A stretch of 32,850 nucleotides of DNA from CAZSWR01 sp964610885 (GCA_964610885.1 CAZSWR010000034.1:1-32850); one strand, 5' to 3'. Counted from the stretch's first letter, positions 1 through 7,960 are shown. Notes: generated from the letters alone by a model not told the origin. Numbers and translations are program-made.

Positions 1-125
1 CCTACACTTCTTTCCACTTGCAACTATTATTAGCACATCTTCACATCATTCAATCATCGGACGGGTTCGGAACCAGCCCCCTACACTTCTTTCTACTTGC
101 AACTTTATACTTTTTCCTTGCAACT
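1..125. repeat. Imperfect direct repeat, two copies plus a fragment
   Basis: A 25-base unit beginning CCTACACTTCTTTC and ending ACTTGCAACT occurs at 1-25 and again at 80-104 with one base changed. The last nine bases (CTTGCAACT) recur at 117-125. The copies are about 79 bases apart in a non-coding stretch beyond the trxB terminator. The array may continue beyond the left edge of the window. Its function is unknown. Confidence 0.6.
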
Positions 126-169
126 TTTTTATCAGCTCATCCAAAGCCTGCATTGAACTCTATAAAACA

Positions 170-212
170 AACACAAGGATAAATGAACTCGATTATCATT
201 TATCCTTGTGTT
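170..212 (-). terminator. Intrinsic terminator of the trxB operon
   Basis: A perfect 17-base inverted repeat (arms 170-186 and 196-212) encloses a 9-base loop. Read on the minus strand it is followed by a T-rich run (TTGTTTTATA). It lies 65 bases past the trxB stop, as expected for a rho-independent terminator. The plus-strand exit has no T tract, so the terminator acts in one direction. Confidence 0.8.
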
Positions 213-277
213 AATGTGGTGAACTTTGAATTATAAAACGTCAGCCACAGACTGTTCGGCAAGATCAGGATTGAAAC

Positions 278-1222
278 CTATTCCTGCTCGTTCAGCCAAC
301 GCTCGCAATCGATTGCTGCCATGCATCCGCTGCCGGCCGATGTGATTGCCTGGCGGTAAACGTGGTCCTGGCAGTCGCCTGCGGCGAATACTCCCGGGAC
401 GTTCGTGTAGGACGATCCGGGGCGGGTTTCGATATAACCGTTTTCGTCCATTTTTATATAGTCTTTGAAAACTGTTGTGCTGGGCGTGTGGCCGATTCCG
501 AAGAAGACACCATCGGCGGGGACTTCTGTCAGTTCGCCAGTTTTAACGTTCTTCACGACGATCGACGTCAGCCTTGGGAATCCGTTCACCGTGGCGCCCT
601 TGTATTCATCGACGACCGAATCGAGCAAGAAATCGATCTTGGGATTCTTCTTCACTCTTTCGACCATGATTTGCGAGGCGCGGAACTCTTGGCGGCGGTG
701 GATAATCGTTACAGAAGAGGCGAAATTCGTCAAGTAGTTAGCTTCCTCCATGGCGGTGTCTCCGCCGCCGATCACGAATACTTTCTGGTTCCGATAGAAA
801 AAACCGTCGCAAGTGGCGCAGGCAGAAATACCATAGCCCCAGTAGGTTTCCTCGCCTTTGGCGGCAAGTTTCCTGGCCGAGGCGCCGGTGGCGATGATGA
901 CCGCATCGGCTGTGTATTCGGTGCCGCGGTCGCTGACGAGACGGAACGGGCGCTCCGAAAAGTCCACCTTCTGAATAATTTCGTAAATGGATTTCGCGCC
1001 AAAGCGTTGGGCCTGTTTGCGGAAAATTTCCATCATTTCCGGGCCGGTAACGCCATCGGGAAAGCCTGGATAGTTCTCGACGTCGGTCGTGATCGTGAGC
1101 TGGCCGCCGGGCTGCGGGCCTTCGAAGATAACCGTCTCCATGTTTGCGCGGCATGTGTAGATTGCCGAAGTGAATCCGGCCGGGCCGGACCCGATTACTG
1201 CTATGCGATGATGCTCTGACAT
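278..1222 (-). CDS. trxB: Thioredoxin-disulfide reductase
   Basis: This cytoplasmic FAD enzyme passes electrons from NADPH to thioredoxin. At 314 aa it has the normal length of low-molecular-weight TrxB. Visible motifs are the FAD-binding GSGPAG (residues 11-16), the redox CATC pair (C135 and C138), the NADP-binding GGGDTA (about 152-157) and HRR...FRA (175-182), and the C-terminal AAGDC FAD contact. The ATG at 1222 has GAAGGA just upstream. It lies 23 bases after the CAP-domain lipoprotein gene on the same strand, so the two are probably co-transcribed from a promoter near 1772-1802 and end at the hairpin 170-212. A second TrxR-like protein without the CxxC pair is encoded at 13283-14131. 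The assignment is secure. Confidence 0.97.
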   Translation of the reverse strand: MSEHHRIAVIGSGPAGFTSAIYTCRANMETVIFEGPQPGGQLTITTDVENYPGFPDGVTGPEMMEIFRKQAQRFGAKSIYEIIQKVDFSERPFRLVSDRGTEYTADAVIIATGASARKLAAKGEETYWGYGISACATCDGFFYRNQKVFVIGGGDTAMEEANYLTNFASSVTIIHRRQEFRASQIMVERVKKNPKIDFLLDSVVDEYKGATVNGFPRLTSIVVKNVKTGELTEVPADGVFFGIGHTPSTTVFKDYIKMDENGYIETRPGSSYTNVPGVFAAGDCQDHVYRQAITSAGSGCMAAIDCERWLNEQE

Positions 1223-1245
1223 AATTTTCCTTCTTTTATATCAAA

Positions 1246-1743
1246 TTAATAAAATATTGATGTCGTTTCTATTCTGGCGAATATCTGAGTGAAATAGTAG
1301 CTTCCGGAGGCCGATTTGGCAATTCCGACACCTGTACGATTGTAGTTTCCTAAAATATTAAATCGCTGATCCTGAATGCCCATCCAGTCACTGACAGCCT
1401 TTATTTCGGGGCTGTACGTACCGGAGTTATACGTTATATTTTCGCCGACGGAAATTGTCTTGTAAAGGGCCTTTATTTTGGCCTCACGACCATCGGAACC
1501 GTCGTGGCCGAAAGGTACAGCCCCGGAAGCCATGGCCTGGCTGTGCGAACGTGCAATTGCGGCGATGCTCTCGTCGTACACTATCTCGTCAAGGCCCAGT
1601 CGGGCGCGTTCGCCGTTGACCAAAGTGTTGACGAGCAATTCAGACGAATTGTATTTCGTGTTGAGGTCGAACGCGGCGTCGTCTTCCTTGCAGGAAACGA
1701 CAAGGAACATCAACGCTATAAATATCCAAACTTTCTTTATCAT
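1246..1743 (-). CDS. CAP/SCP-domain lipoprotein
   Basis: This is a 165-aa secreted protein. It has a short hydrophobic leader ending in a lipobox (LVVSC, C18), so it is probably a lipoprotein in the periplasm or outer membrane. The rest matches the CAP (SCP-like, PR-1) fold: an N-terminal helix containing NGERARLGL, H67 in RSHSQAMA, FGHDG (H80), GENI (E101), and a closing GVGIAKSASGSYYFTQIFA strand region. These His and Glu residues line the CAP cavity, which in related proteins binds metal, lipid or peptides. The bacterial function is mostly unknown. It is the first gene of a probable two-gene unit with trxB, although no functional link to thioredoxin is evident. Confidence 0.85.
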   Translation of the reverse strand: MIKKVWIFIALMFLVVSCKEDDAAFDLNTKYNSSELLVNTLVNGERARLGLDEIVYDESIAAIARSHSQAMASGAVPFGHDGSDGREAKIKALYKTISVGENITYNSGTYSPEIKAVSDWMGIQDQRFNILGNYNRTGVGIAKSASGSYYFTQIFARIETTSIFY

Positions 1744-1771
1744 ATCACAGTTTCAATTCTAACTAACAATA

Positions 1772-1802
1772 CAAATATGCAAAAAAAGTGTTAGAGTTCC
1801 AA
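1772..1802 (-). promoter_or_regulatory. Candidate Bacteroidota-type promoter for CAP lipoprotein-trxB
   Basis: Read on the minus strand, TTG (1800-1802) is followed by 20 bases and then CATATTTG (1772-1779). This is one mismatch from the Bacteroidota -7 consensus TAnnTTTG at the usual spacing. It would start transcription about 20-25 bases before the ATG at 1743. The call is by eye only. Confidence 0.45.
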
Positions 1803-1974
1803 CGATAATTTCGCACTGTTAATATTTCACACAGTGATTCATTTAATGTTATCAGTGATTTGCGCTCTCGAGGGCAATGCTTGGCGCGTGTGCAACGGCT
1901 ATTAATTGAAAAAGGTGTTTTTATTTGTAGTAATAAACGCTAAGAGTTCCTTGCCGAATGGCTCGTGATCTTTC

Positions 1975-2058
1975 TAGTATGAGGAAAAATGAATTCCTAT
2001 TAATCTTTCCTTTCTTCATTGCGCTGCCCTTGAAAAATAAAGTGACAGCCGCCACCTT
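1975..2058 (-). repeat. Interspersed repeat, copy 1
   Basis: This is an 84-base copy of the dispersed family described in the findings. It matches the reverse complement of copy 2 (4751-4834) at 76 of 84 positions. Read on the minus strand it runs: GGTGGCGGCTGTCAC (imperfect hairpin), TTTATTTTTC, a GGCAGCGCA block, then ATGAAGAAAGGAAAG. It lies about 300 bases past the stop of the TonB receptor gene, inside a gap (1744-2357) that otherwise shows no gene. Confidence 0.85.
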
Positions 2059-2209
2059 ATATAAGGAAACTTGAATAATGCTATCTTTGTTTTTATCGAA
2101 ATTTGGAAATGATCTTATAGAGCCGCCATCAATAAAGAAGACGGCTCTTTGCTAGAATTTTTACAAAAAGAATACAACGAACTCAACTCCCTCTCATTTA
2201 CGTAATATG

Positions 2210-2264
2210 CTTTGAAACATAGATAAATGAAGTCTTGAAGCATTCATCATATTACGTTTCAAAG
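2210..2264. repeat. Inverted repeat downstream of TonB receptor gene
   Basis: CTTTGAAAC (2210-2218) pairs with GTTTCAAAG (2256-2264). ACGTAATATG just before the first arm is also repeated in reverse as CATATTACGT just before the second arm, so two overlapping foldings are possible. It lies about 94 bases past the receptor stop, and there is no strong T tract. It may act in termination or RNA 3' protection. Confidence 0.4.
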
Positions 2265-2357
2265 TACATATTCAGTAATAATCCAAATCGTAATTTTGCT
2301 TTATCATAAGAAGTTGTCGCATTCTTTTTCTGTGAAGCTGGAAAGTTAGTGTTTGAA

Positions 2358-4658
2358 TTAAAAGTTAAAGATCTTTATAGAAATAAAAGGTGTTATCGGT
2401 GTCCCCGGACCATAAATATAATCCGCATCACGATTTATTCCTTTGTCAAAATCTTTCTGATACGAGTTTAGAATATTTTGACAACCGATACTGACGGTTA
2501 TATCGGGTGAATGAAAAATTTCGTAAGATAATTTAATATTCAATTCAAAAAAAGAGTCGGTATTCATTAGTATATCTTTTTCTACATATCCTGCAAAATG
2601 CGGCGCGTACATAGACCCTGTATATGCACCCGAGATGTCAAAGTCAATATTCTTGAGGGGGCTTAAGTTTGCAAGAAAATATCCATACAAATTCGGTGAG
2701 CGAAAAATTTTATTCGAATACTGCTTTATACCGTCTTCATCCGACCACAATATCGGATTATTGTAAACAGCAGTTTGAGCAGTGAATCCCATCTTGAAAG
2801 AAAATGATTTTCCTGCGCGTGTTTGCGCTTCGAGTGTTACTCCTTCAACTGTTGCTTTATCGCCGTTTTTACGCAACAGAATTCGGTTACCGCTGTCATC
2901 AACACCGTTATCTTCCAAAGCGAATGCATCAGTAAGTGATGTATGAAAATACTCCGCAGACAAGGCAACAGGCAGTCGAAACACTTCAAATGAATAATCG
3001 CACGAAGCATTGATCGATAATGAATATTCGGGCTTTAATCCCGGTTCGGTTCTGACAATCATACTTTCTCCGCCCACTTGAGCTACGTGCAAATCCTCGT
3101 CGAATGTTTGCGGAGCGCGGAAACCTGTTGATGCCGAAACACGAATTGTTAAATCACTTAATGGTTTGTACATCATTGCGAATCGAGGCGAGACAACGGC
3201 ATTGTCAATCAGATTATGCTTATCCAACCTAACGCCCCAGAGCAGGTTGAATTCTTTGTTAATTTCCAAGTCATCGCCGAAATACAATCCGGCAGTCTTT
3301 GCAATTTGAAAGAGCTTCCTGTCGTATGCGGGTGCAAAATCGTTTATTTCATCATAATTTAAATCAACACCTGCGGTTACGATGTGATCGCCCAACATAT
3401 TCTCAACAATACTCGTAACTGGAATGCCTACGGTATAAGTTTGGTTTTTTGTATTGCCGTAGGCTTTTAAATCTTGCTTTGATCCATAGTATGAGTGTCT
3501 TTCTGTGGTTTGCATAGAGAAATAAACCGCCACTTTGCTTCTTTCGGAGAAGAATAAATCGTACCCGATCTGTCCTGAGTTTGTGTTGCTCCTGACAGCG
3601 GATGCAATATCGGACTCGTGCGGTTCTAATTCCAATTTATTTCCGCCTCGTATATCGTAATCGGTCGTATGGAATTCAGCGGTTAATTTTTGCTTGGGGT
3701 TTACCTTCCAAAATAATTTTCCGCCGAATGTTTTTGTATTCATCCTAGTAATGTCTGTAAAGCCATCATTATTAGCATCATATTCGTGCCTTTCGTTGAC
3801 CGTACCAAAAATCGAGCAACCTTTCTCTGCACTATTGTCAATTACGTTAGCATTAAAATTGATAGTACGTTGAGGCATCTTCGAATCAATAAATGCATCT
3901 TTTAACTCTGCCGAAAAAGAACTTGCATCGGGCTCTTTTGTGATAATATTGACGATGCCAGCAATTGCATTGCCACCATATAGTGTCGAACCGCCTCCGC
4001 GAATAATTTCAATGCGTTCAATCATACTTACAGGTATCTGATCCAGGCCGTAAACACCGTTTAACGAAGATAAGATAGCTTTTCCGTCAATTAAAATTTG
4101 CGAATATTTTCCCTCCATACCGTTAATTCTGACCTGTGAAAAACCGCAATCTTGGCAATTGATTTCCGTACGAATACCCGGGCGATATGTTAAGCATTCT
4201 TTAATTGTTGTTGAAGATGTCGTCTGCATCTCATCTTCGGTCATTGTAGAAACCTTGACTGGAACATCCTCGTAGAGCTTCTCGCCGCGAGTAGCCGTTA
4301 CCACAACATTTGAAGATTGTATCGGATCGTCCTCCATTGAAAAATCCAAAAATATCTCGTCGCCCGGATAGTGTTTTATCTCAATGACTTGCTTAACGGT
4401 TTTCATGCCGATTGATGAAACGACTAATGTGAAATTGCCGTCGGGTACTTTTTTTATCGTAAATTTCCCTGATTTATCGGTTTTCGCTCCGAGAACTGTA
4501 TTCTCAATTCTAACAGTAGCACCAATCACCGGTTCGTTCTTTTCATTTTTTATCATAACCGTCCCTTTGACCACTTTTGCGTGCGGCATAGCGCTTGCTA
4601 TCGGTACAAATACGATCAATACAATAAATATACAATTATATATAAATGATTTAAACAT
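2358..4658 (-). CDS. TonB-dependent outer-membrane receptor, probable metal or metal-chelate uptake
   Basis: This is a 766-aa outer-membrane receptor energised by TonB-ExbBD. It has a signal peptide (about 1-23), a CarboxypepD_reg-like beta-sandwich (about 28-108), a TonB-box-like segment NVVVTATR (117-124), a plug domain (about 125-243, with RGGGSTLYGGNAIAGIVNIITKEP), and a long beta-barrel ending in a terminal Phe (SIKIFNF). The plug carries CQDC (C168 and C171) in the context NCQDCGFSQVRINGMEG. This Cys pair is typical of one Bacteroidota receptor subfamily, though I cannot name its substrate from sequence alone. The upstream gene (4860-5252) encodes a His-rich membrane protein, which supports metal uptake. 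The gene is more AT-rich than the housekeeping genes nearby and is bracketed by repeat copies 1 and 2 in opposite orientation. Confidence 0.88.
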   Translation of the reverse strand: MFKSFIYNCIFIVLIVFVPIASAMPHAKVVKGTVMIKNEKNEPVIGATVRIENTVLGAKTDKSGKFTIKKVPDGNFTLVVSSIGMKTVKQVIEIKHYPGDEIFLDFSMEDDPIQSSNVVVTATRGEKLYEDVPVKVSTMTEDEMQTTSSTTIKECLTYRPGIRTEINCQDCGFSQVRINGMEGKYSQILIDGKAILSSLNGVYGLDQIPVSMIERIEIIRGGGSTLYGGNAIAGIVNIITKEPDASSFSAELKDAFIDSKMPQRTINFNANVIDNSAEKGCSIFGTVNERHEYDANNDGFTDITRMNTKTFGGKLFWKVNPKQKLTAEFHTTDYDIRGGNKLELEPHESDIASAVRSNTNSGQIGYDLFFSERSKVAVYFSMQTTERHSYYGSKQDLKAYGNTKNQTYTVGIPVTSIVENMLGDHIVTAGVDLNYDEINDFAPAYDRKLFQIAKTAGLYFGDDLEINKEFNLLWGVRLDKHNLIDNAVVSPRFAMMYKPLSDLTIRVSASTGFRAPQTFDEDLHVAQVGGESMIVRTEPGLKPEYSLSINASCDYSFEVFRLPVALSAEYFHTSLTDAFALEDNGVDDSGNRILLRKNGDKATVEGVTLEAQTRAGKSFSFKMGFTAQTAVYNNPILWSDEDGIKQYSNKIFRSPNLYGYFLANLSPLKNIDFDISGAYTGSMYAPHFAGYVEKDILMNTDSFFELNIKLSYEIFHSPDITVSIGCQNILNSYQKDFDKGINRDADYIYGPGTPITPFISIKIFNF

Positions 4659-4750
4659 TTTGTTTGCCTAAATAAATATTAAGAAATAGATAATCTCTTG
4701 AAATAATTCTCTTGAATTCCGACTAAACAATGTGCATATTGCCCTGAAAG

Positions 4751-4834
4751 TAGGTGGCGGCTGCCACTTAATTTTTCAAAGGCAGCGCAATGACGAAAGG
4801 AAAGATTAATAGGGATTCATTTTTCCTTATATTA
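4751..4834 (+). repeat. Interspersed repeat, copy 2
   Basis: This copy is full length and inverted relative to copy 1. In plus orientation it reads GTGGCGGCTGCCAC (hairpin), TTAATTTTTC, AAAGGCAGCGCA, ATGACGAAAGGAAAG, and ends near CTTATATTA. It sits between the His-rich gene (stop at 4860) and the TonB receptor start (4658), so it lies in the leader of the receptor gene. It contains a tiny ORF, MTKGKINRDSFFLILGIRL, ending at a TAA near 4850. Confidence 0.85.
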
Positions 4835-4859
4835 GGAATAAGATTGTAAACAAATTGAC

Positions 4860-5252
4860 TTATGATATTGTATCTTGGGGCGGTGCGCGGCTTTTTTCGG
4901 TTATTGTGGATGTGTTTGTAAAGAATTCGGAATATTCGGAATATTCTATTTGAAATAGGAATACTGACCGCTGCTCAAAATCAATTTCACTGGTTAGAAA
5001 ACAGGGATTAAAAAGACTGTCAAAAACCGTATTGTCTTCGGAATTATGTTTGTGATTGCAAGAATGATTGGAATCGGTTTCGGAGGGTATTAATGGCATT
5101 GAGTGGAATATTATCTTGTTGCCGATTACATGTATGTGTCCGGTACAGATAAAATTGTATAGGTTGAATAAAATGATAAAAAGCAAAAAAACCGAGTTCA
5201 GCATTCTGGAAAACTTCACAAGCTTTGCTTTATATCGATTAATCAATACCAT
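4860..5252 (-). CDS. Small His-rich membrane protein paired with TonB receptor
   Basis: This 130-aa protein has one hydrophobic helix (about residues 18-37, LNSVFLLFIILFNLYNF), followed by an exported part with spaced His and Cys: CTGHIHVIGNKIIFHSMPL and SNHSCNHKHNSED. It ends in RAPPQDTIS. Small proteins with an HxH...HS-P core, a second His cluster and an RAPP-like tail occur upstream of TonB receptors in Bacteroidota and are generally unannotated. A periplasmic metal-binding accessory role is my inference. A TTG at 5267 would extend it by five residues. I chose the ATG at 5252; an ATG at 5204 would start closer to the helix. No clear Shine-Dalgarno supports any of these. Confidence 0.6.
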   Translation of the reverse strand: MVLINRYKAKLVKFSRMLNSVFLLFIILFNLYNFICTGHIHVIGNKIIFHSMPLIPSETDSNHSCNHKHNSEDNTVFDSLFNPCFLTSEIDFEQRSVFLFQIEYSEYSEFFTNTSTITEKSRAPPQDTIS

Positions 5253-5286
5253 GCTAAAAAAAGACAAAAAATACTTTAAAAAACCA

Positions 5287-5300
5287 ACTAATTAATTAGT
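5287..5300. promoter_or_regulatory. Perfect 14-bp palindrome, candidate operator
   Basis: ACTAATTAATTAGT is a perfect palindrome 35 bases upstream of the His-rich gene start, where an operator for a metal-responsive repressor could sit. No consensus is matched with confidence, and AT-rich palindromes can arise by chance. Confidence 0.3.
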
Positions 5301-5352
5301 CGGATCAAACAATATAATATTATACTTGGCCATAACAAATAATTCTGATTTA

Positions 5353-5438
5353 TAATATAAGGATAGATAAATTAATTTGCATCTTTTCTTTCATCATTGT
5401 GCTGCCTTTGATACAATTTAGTGGCAGTCGCTACCTTA
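5353..5438 (-). repeat. Interspersed repeat, copy 3 (forms end of RHS fragment)
   Basis: This 86-base copy is in the same orientation as copy 1 and shares the outer end TAATATAAGG with copy 2. Its hairpin is decayed (GTAGCGACTGCCAC on the minus strand). It overlaps the last codons of the RHS fragment, encoding the tail KVATATKLYQRQHNDERKDAN. Confidence 0.75.
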
Positions 5439-5743
5439 TCAATGATCGTGCCGTCCGGCCTCAGTTTGCTGCGCAAAGAGCCGAGGTGGTCATAGATATT
5501 GTACGATTTCTGCCACGCGCCGGTTTCGTCCGGTTCGTATGTGATGTTGTTGCCCACGTTGTATTCCACTGCCCAGAATTTATTCAGTCCATTCTCGCGC
5601 GAGCCGTACCACACGGCGTATTGTTCGTTTCCCCCGCCGAGCAGGTAGTAAACGATGGGTTTGTGTGGCTGCGCGGCATTTCCATACATCAGCCTTTGTT
5701 CGCGTTCGCCGGCGGGGTTGTATCGGTAGAGCCAAACCACCAC
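5372..5743 (-). pseudogene. RHS repeat-associated core fragment
   Basis: The 123-aa frame (GTG at 5743) contains typical RHS/YD-repeat core text: WLYRYNPAGEREQRLMYG, IVYYLLGGGNEQYAVWYG and YDHLGSLRSKLRPDG. Intact RHS proteins have hundreds to thousands of residues before this core and usually a variable toxin or anchor domain after it. Here the homology starts two or three codons after the stop of the thiamine-binding gene and ends about 20 residues after DHLGSLR in repeat copy 3. I read it as a truncated relic left by recombination, not a working gene. A small expressed RHS-core peptide cannot be excluded. Confidence 0.7.
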
Positions 5744-5744
5744 T

Positions 5745-6053
5745 TCAGTGCTTCACTTCCCTTCCGAGCACGTTCTGAATCTTCTCGATTTTGCTGTTCA
5801 TCCGCGATTCCCCGCCAGCGCGGTAGTCCACCTTGATGCTCGTGTTGATTCGCGATGAATCCTTTTCGAGCGCCTTGAAGCAATCGCCAATCACGGCGAA
5901 CACCTCGTCCCACGAGCCTTCGAGTATCGTCCCCATCGGTGTGAGTTGGTAGGTTATCCCGCTTTTGTCAATCGTATCGATAACGCGGGCCACGTAGCTG
6001 CTGACGCTTTCGCCCTTGTCCGTTGGGAACATTGCAAATTCTGCTAAAACCAT
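5745..6053 (-). CDS. MTH1187/UPF0045-family thiamine-binding protein
   Basis: This 102-aa protein spans the whole thiamine-binding (Thiamine_BP, YkoF-like ferredoxin fold) family: MVLAEFAMFPTDKGESVSSYVARV at the start, then YQLTPMGTILEGSWDEV and a C-terminal TSIKVDYR. Family members are small cytoplasmic proteins that bind thiamine or its precursors. Whether they act in salvage or sensing is not settled. I chose the ATG at 6053 because the family begins MVLAEF; the frame is open upstream to 6143 but those residues do not resemble the family. Its TGA is immediately followed by the RHS fragment. The divergent neighbour is folB. Confidence 0.85.
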   Translation of the reverse strand: MVLAEFAMFPTDKGESVSSYVARVIDTIDKSGITYQLTPMGTILEGSWDEVFAVIGDCFKALEKDSSRINTSIKVDYRAGGESRMNSKIEKIQNVLGREVKH

Positions 6054-6261
6054 GTCTGTTGCCTTCGTAAAGCTGTAAAAAGTATAAAGACGGAATGCGG
6101 CTTCGATCATTGCCGGCGGGGGTAAGCCCGGCTCCCAAAACATTATTATTGAAAAACTTATGGCGCGTGGAGTATTTATTCAATTTTTTTCCTTATTTTT
6201 CGTTCTTTGAATCAATTGAAAACCTGAAATTCAGTGATTCACTAACGAAACGGGACTATTT

Positions 6262-6648
6262 ATGAGAGAACAATCATTAGTGCGCCTCACCGTGCGAAGC
6301 GCCGAATTCTACGCCTATCATGGCGTTAAATCCGAAGAACAAGCCCTCGGCGGCAAATACCAAGTGGACCTCGATTTGTATTACGACGGCAAGCAGGCCA
6401 TTATTAATGACGACGTGAACCTTGCGATCAACTACGACGAAGCAATGTTTTGCATCGAAGAATTTATTGCCGGCGAATCTTTCAACCTGATCGAGACCAT
6501 CGCCAACGAAATCCTGAACATGCTCATGGACAAATTCCCGAACCTCGTGAAGGCTACCGTCCGCGTGCGCAAAATGAACGCCCCGATCCGCCGCGTCGTC
6601 AGCTTCGTCGAGGCCGAGCAATCGATGACACGTACGTCCAAGGACTAA
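6262..6648 (+). CDS. folB: Dihydroneopterin aldolase
   Basis: This 128-aa folate-pathway enzyme cleaves 7,8-dihydroneopterin to 6-hydroxymethyl-7,8-dihydropterin and glycolaldehyde. Family features in order are FYAYHGVKSEEQALGG (N-terminal strand and active-site Glu region), YQVDLDLYYDGK, DDVNLAINYDEA, the pterin-anchoring SFNLIETIANEI, and VRVRKMNAPI near the C-terminus with the catalytic Lys. It lies six bases before folK, so product and next enzyme are encoded together. Confidence 0.95.
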   Translation: MREQSLVRLTVRSAEFYAYHGVKSEEQALGGKYQVDLDLYYDGKQAIINDDVNLAINYDEAMFCIEEFIAGESFNLIETIANEILNMLMDKFPNLVKATVRVRKMNAPIRRVVSFVEAEQSMTRTSKD

Positions 6649-6654
6649 TACGCG

Positions 6655-7155
6655 ATGCCACTCCGTACAGCCCTACTCTCGCTCGGGGCCAACCTGGGCC
6701 GTCGCGAACAGTCCATCCTCAGGGCTGCCGAGCTTATCGAAGAATACACACAGGCGGAGACAATCCGCCTGTCGGGATTCATCGAAACCGAACCGGTGGG
6801 CTACGAAGACCAACCCAAATTCATTAATTGTGCTGTCCGCTTCGAAACGTCGCTTTCCGCCGGCGAACTGCTGGGGATCTGCAAACGCATCGAATCGGAA
6901 TTGGGCCGCCAAACCCGCCCGCGCTGGCACGAACGCGAAATCGATATCGACGTCATTTTGCTCGGAGGCGAAATCGTCGAAAGGGATGACTGCTGCATTC
7001 CGCACCCGCGAATGCACGAAAGGATGTTCGTTTTGGCTCCGGCGAGCGAAATCGCCCCGGAAATGGTGCACCCGGTACTTCGCAAAACCATTTCCGAATT
7101 GCGCGAAGAACTGGCGAGCAAAAGCGAATCACAAAAGCCCGAAACTGCGAAATGA
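6655..7155 (+). CDS. folK: 2-amino-4-hydroxy-6-hydroxymethyldihydropteridine pyrophosphokinase
   Basis: This 166-aa HPPK transfers pyrophosphate from ATP to 6-hydroxymethyl-dihydropterin, the step after FolB. The start LLSLGANLGRRE, the middle ETEPVGYEDQPKFINCAV, and the signature RPRWHEREIDIDVILLG (metal-binding Asp pair) are all present, followed by IPHPRMHERMFVLAPASEIAPEMVHP. The last 27 bases overlap the 3' end of recO on the opposite strand. The Ser/Lys-rich tail (EELASKSESQKPETAK) lies beyond the conserved domain. Confidence 0.96.
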   Translation: MPLRTALLSLGANLGRREQSILRAAELIEEYTQAETIRLSGFIETEPVGYEDQPKFINCAVRFETSLSAGELLGICKRIESELGRQTRPRWHEREIDIDVILLGGEIVERDDCCIPHPRMHERMFVLAPASEIAPEMVHPVLRKTISELREELASKSESQKPETAK

Positions 7156-7854
7156 GAATTTTTGGTCGGTGTGGTAGCTCAGGTATCGCGCAAAGAAGTC
7201 CTGCAATTCAATCTCGTCCTGTTCGGTAATATCCACAGCAAAGGGTTCCTCCGCCCCGCAGGAGGAAATCGACGAAAGCACCTCCCAAACTGGCTTGCGA
7301 AGCCGAATACAATTATTGAAACTGGCGGCGGCCAACCGGCCGGAGCGCCCCTCGACAATATTGAAGACCACGTCGTGGCTGCCCGAGTGCTGCTCCGTCA
7401 AATCAGGTGCAAAACCCATCATGTCCAACAGGCAAAGCTCGAAATGGACGAATCCGGCAAATGGATTCCGCGGTGCCGCGTCGATCGATCGGAACGATTC
7501 GGCAATCAGCGCGAACAGTTCGGGATTGGCATCGCCCTCGGATTGGGTGCGCGAAACCGATTCGGCGATCATGAAAGCAGGCTTCATCTTGCCAAGGTCA
7601 GTTTTCAGATTCCTCAAATTGATATGCGTTTCGGCTGCGGAGGCCAAGTGCAGGTCTTTGTGTGGGGATTTGTACAAAGTGATACGCGAACAGCTCAGCG
7701 GGTCCAGCGACGATCCGAACTTATTTTTTTGCGAGCGCGAGCCTTTGGCAATAATTGAAACCTTCCCAAAATCCTCTGTGTAGATCGAGACTATCTTGCT
7801 TGAGTCGCCATACTTGCGCGAAGCCAATACTATTGCTGAGGTTGTTACGATCAT
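7129..7854 (-). CDS. recO: DNA repair protein RecO
   Basis: This 241-aa protein is the recombination mediator of the RecFOR pathway, which anneals ssDNA and helps load RecA over SSB. The N-terminal OB fold is clear (SAIVLASRKYGDSSKIVSIYTEDFGKVSIIAKGSRSQKNKFGSSLDPL, within about residues 6-55), followed by the helical domain with FVHFELCLLDMMGFAPDL. The zinc-finger cysteines of many RecO proteins are not obvious here. The ATG at 7854 is clear. The gene converges on folK with a 27-base overlap, so there is no room for a separate terminator between them. Confidence 0.93.
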   Translation of the reverse strand: MIVTTSAIVLASRKYGDSSKIVSIYTEDFGKVSIIAKGSRSQKNKFGSSLDPLSCSRITLYKSPHKDLHLASAAETHINLRNLKTDLGKMKPAFMIAESVSRTQSEGDANPELFALIAESFRSIDAAPRNPFAGFVHFELCLLDMMGFAPDLTEQHSGSHDVVFNIVEGRSGRLAAASFNNCIRLRKPVWEVLSSISSCGAEEPFAVDITEQDEIELQDFFARYLSYHTDQKFSFRSFGLL

Positions 7855-7960
7855 TCGTTATGTCCAAATACTTACGGCTCGGGCCAGCCCTTCAGAAAAC
7901 AAAAGCCCCGCTCTGTCATCGAAGAAAGGCGAGGCAAACAATTAAGCGATTCACGGCCGA

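Noticed and set aside
6054..6143. N-terminal extension of the thiamine-binding protein (30 residues)
   Set aside because: The family starts at MVLAEF. The extra residues are unlike any leader and the frame is open by chance.
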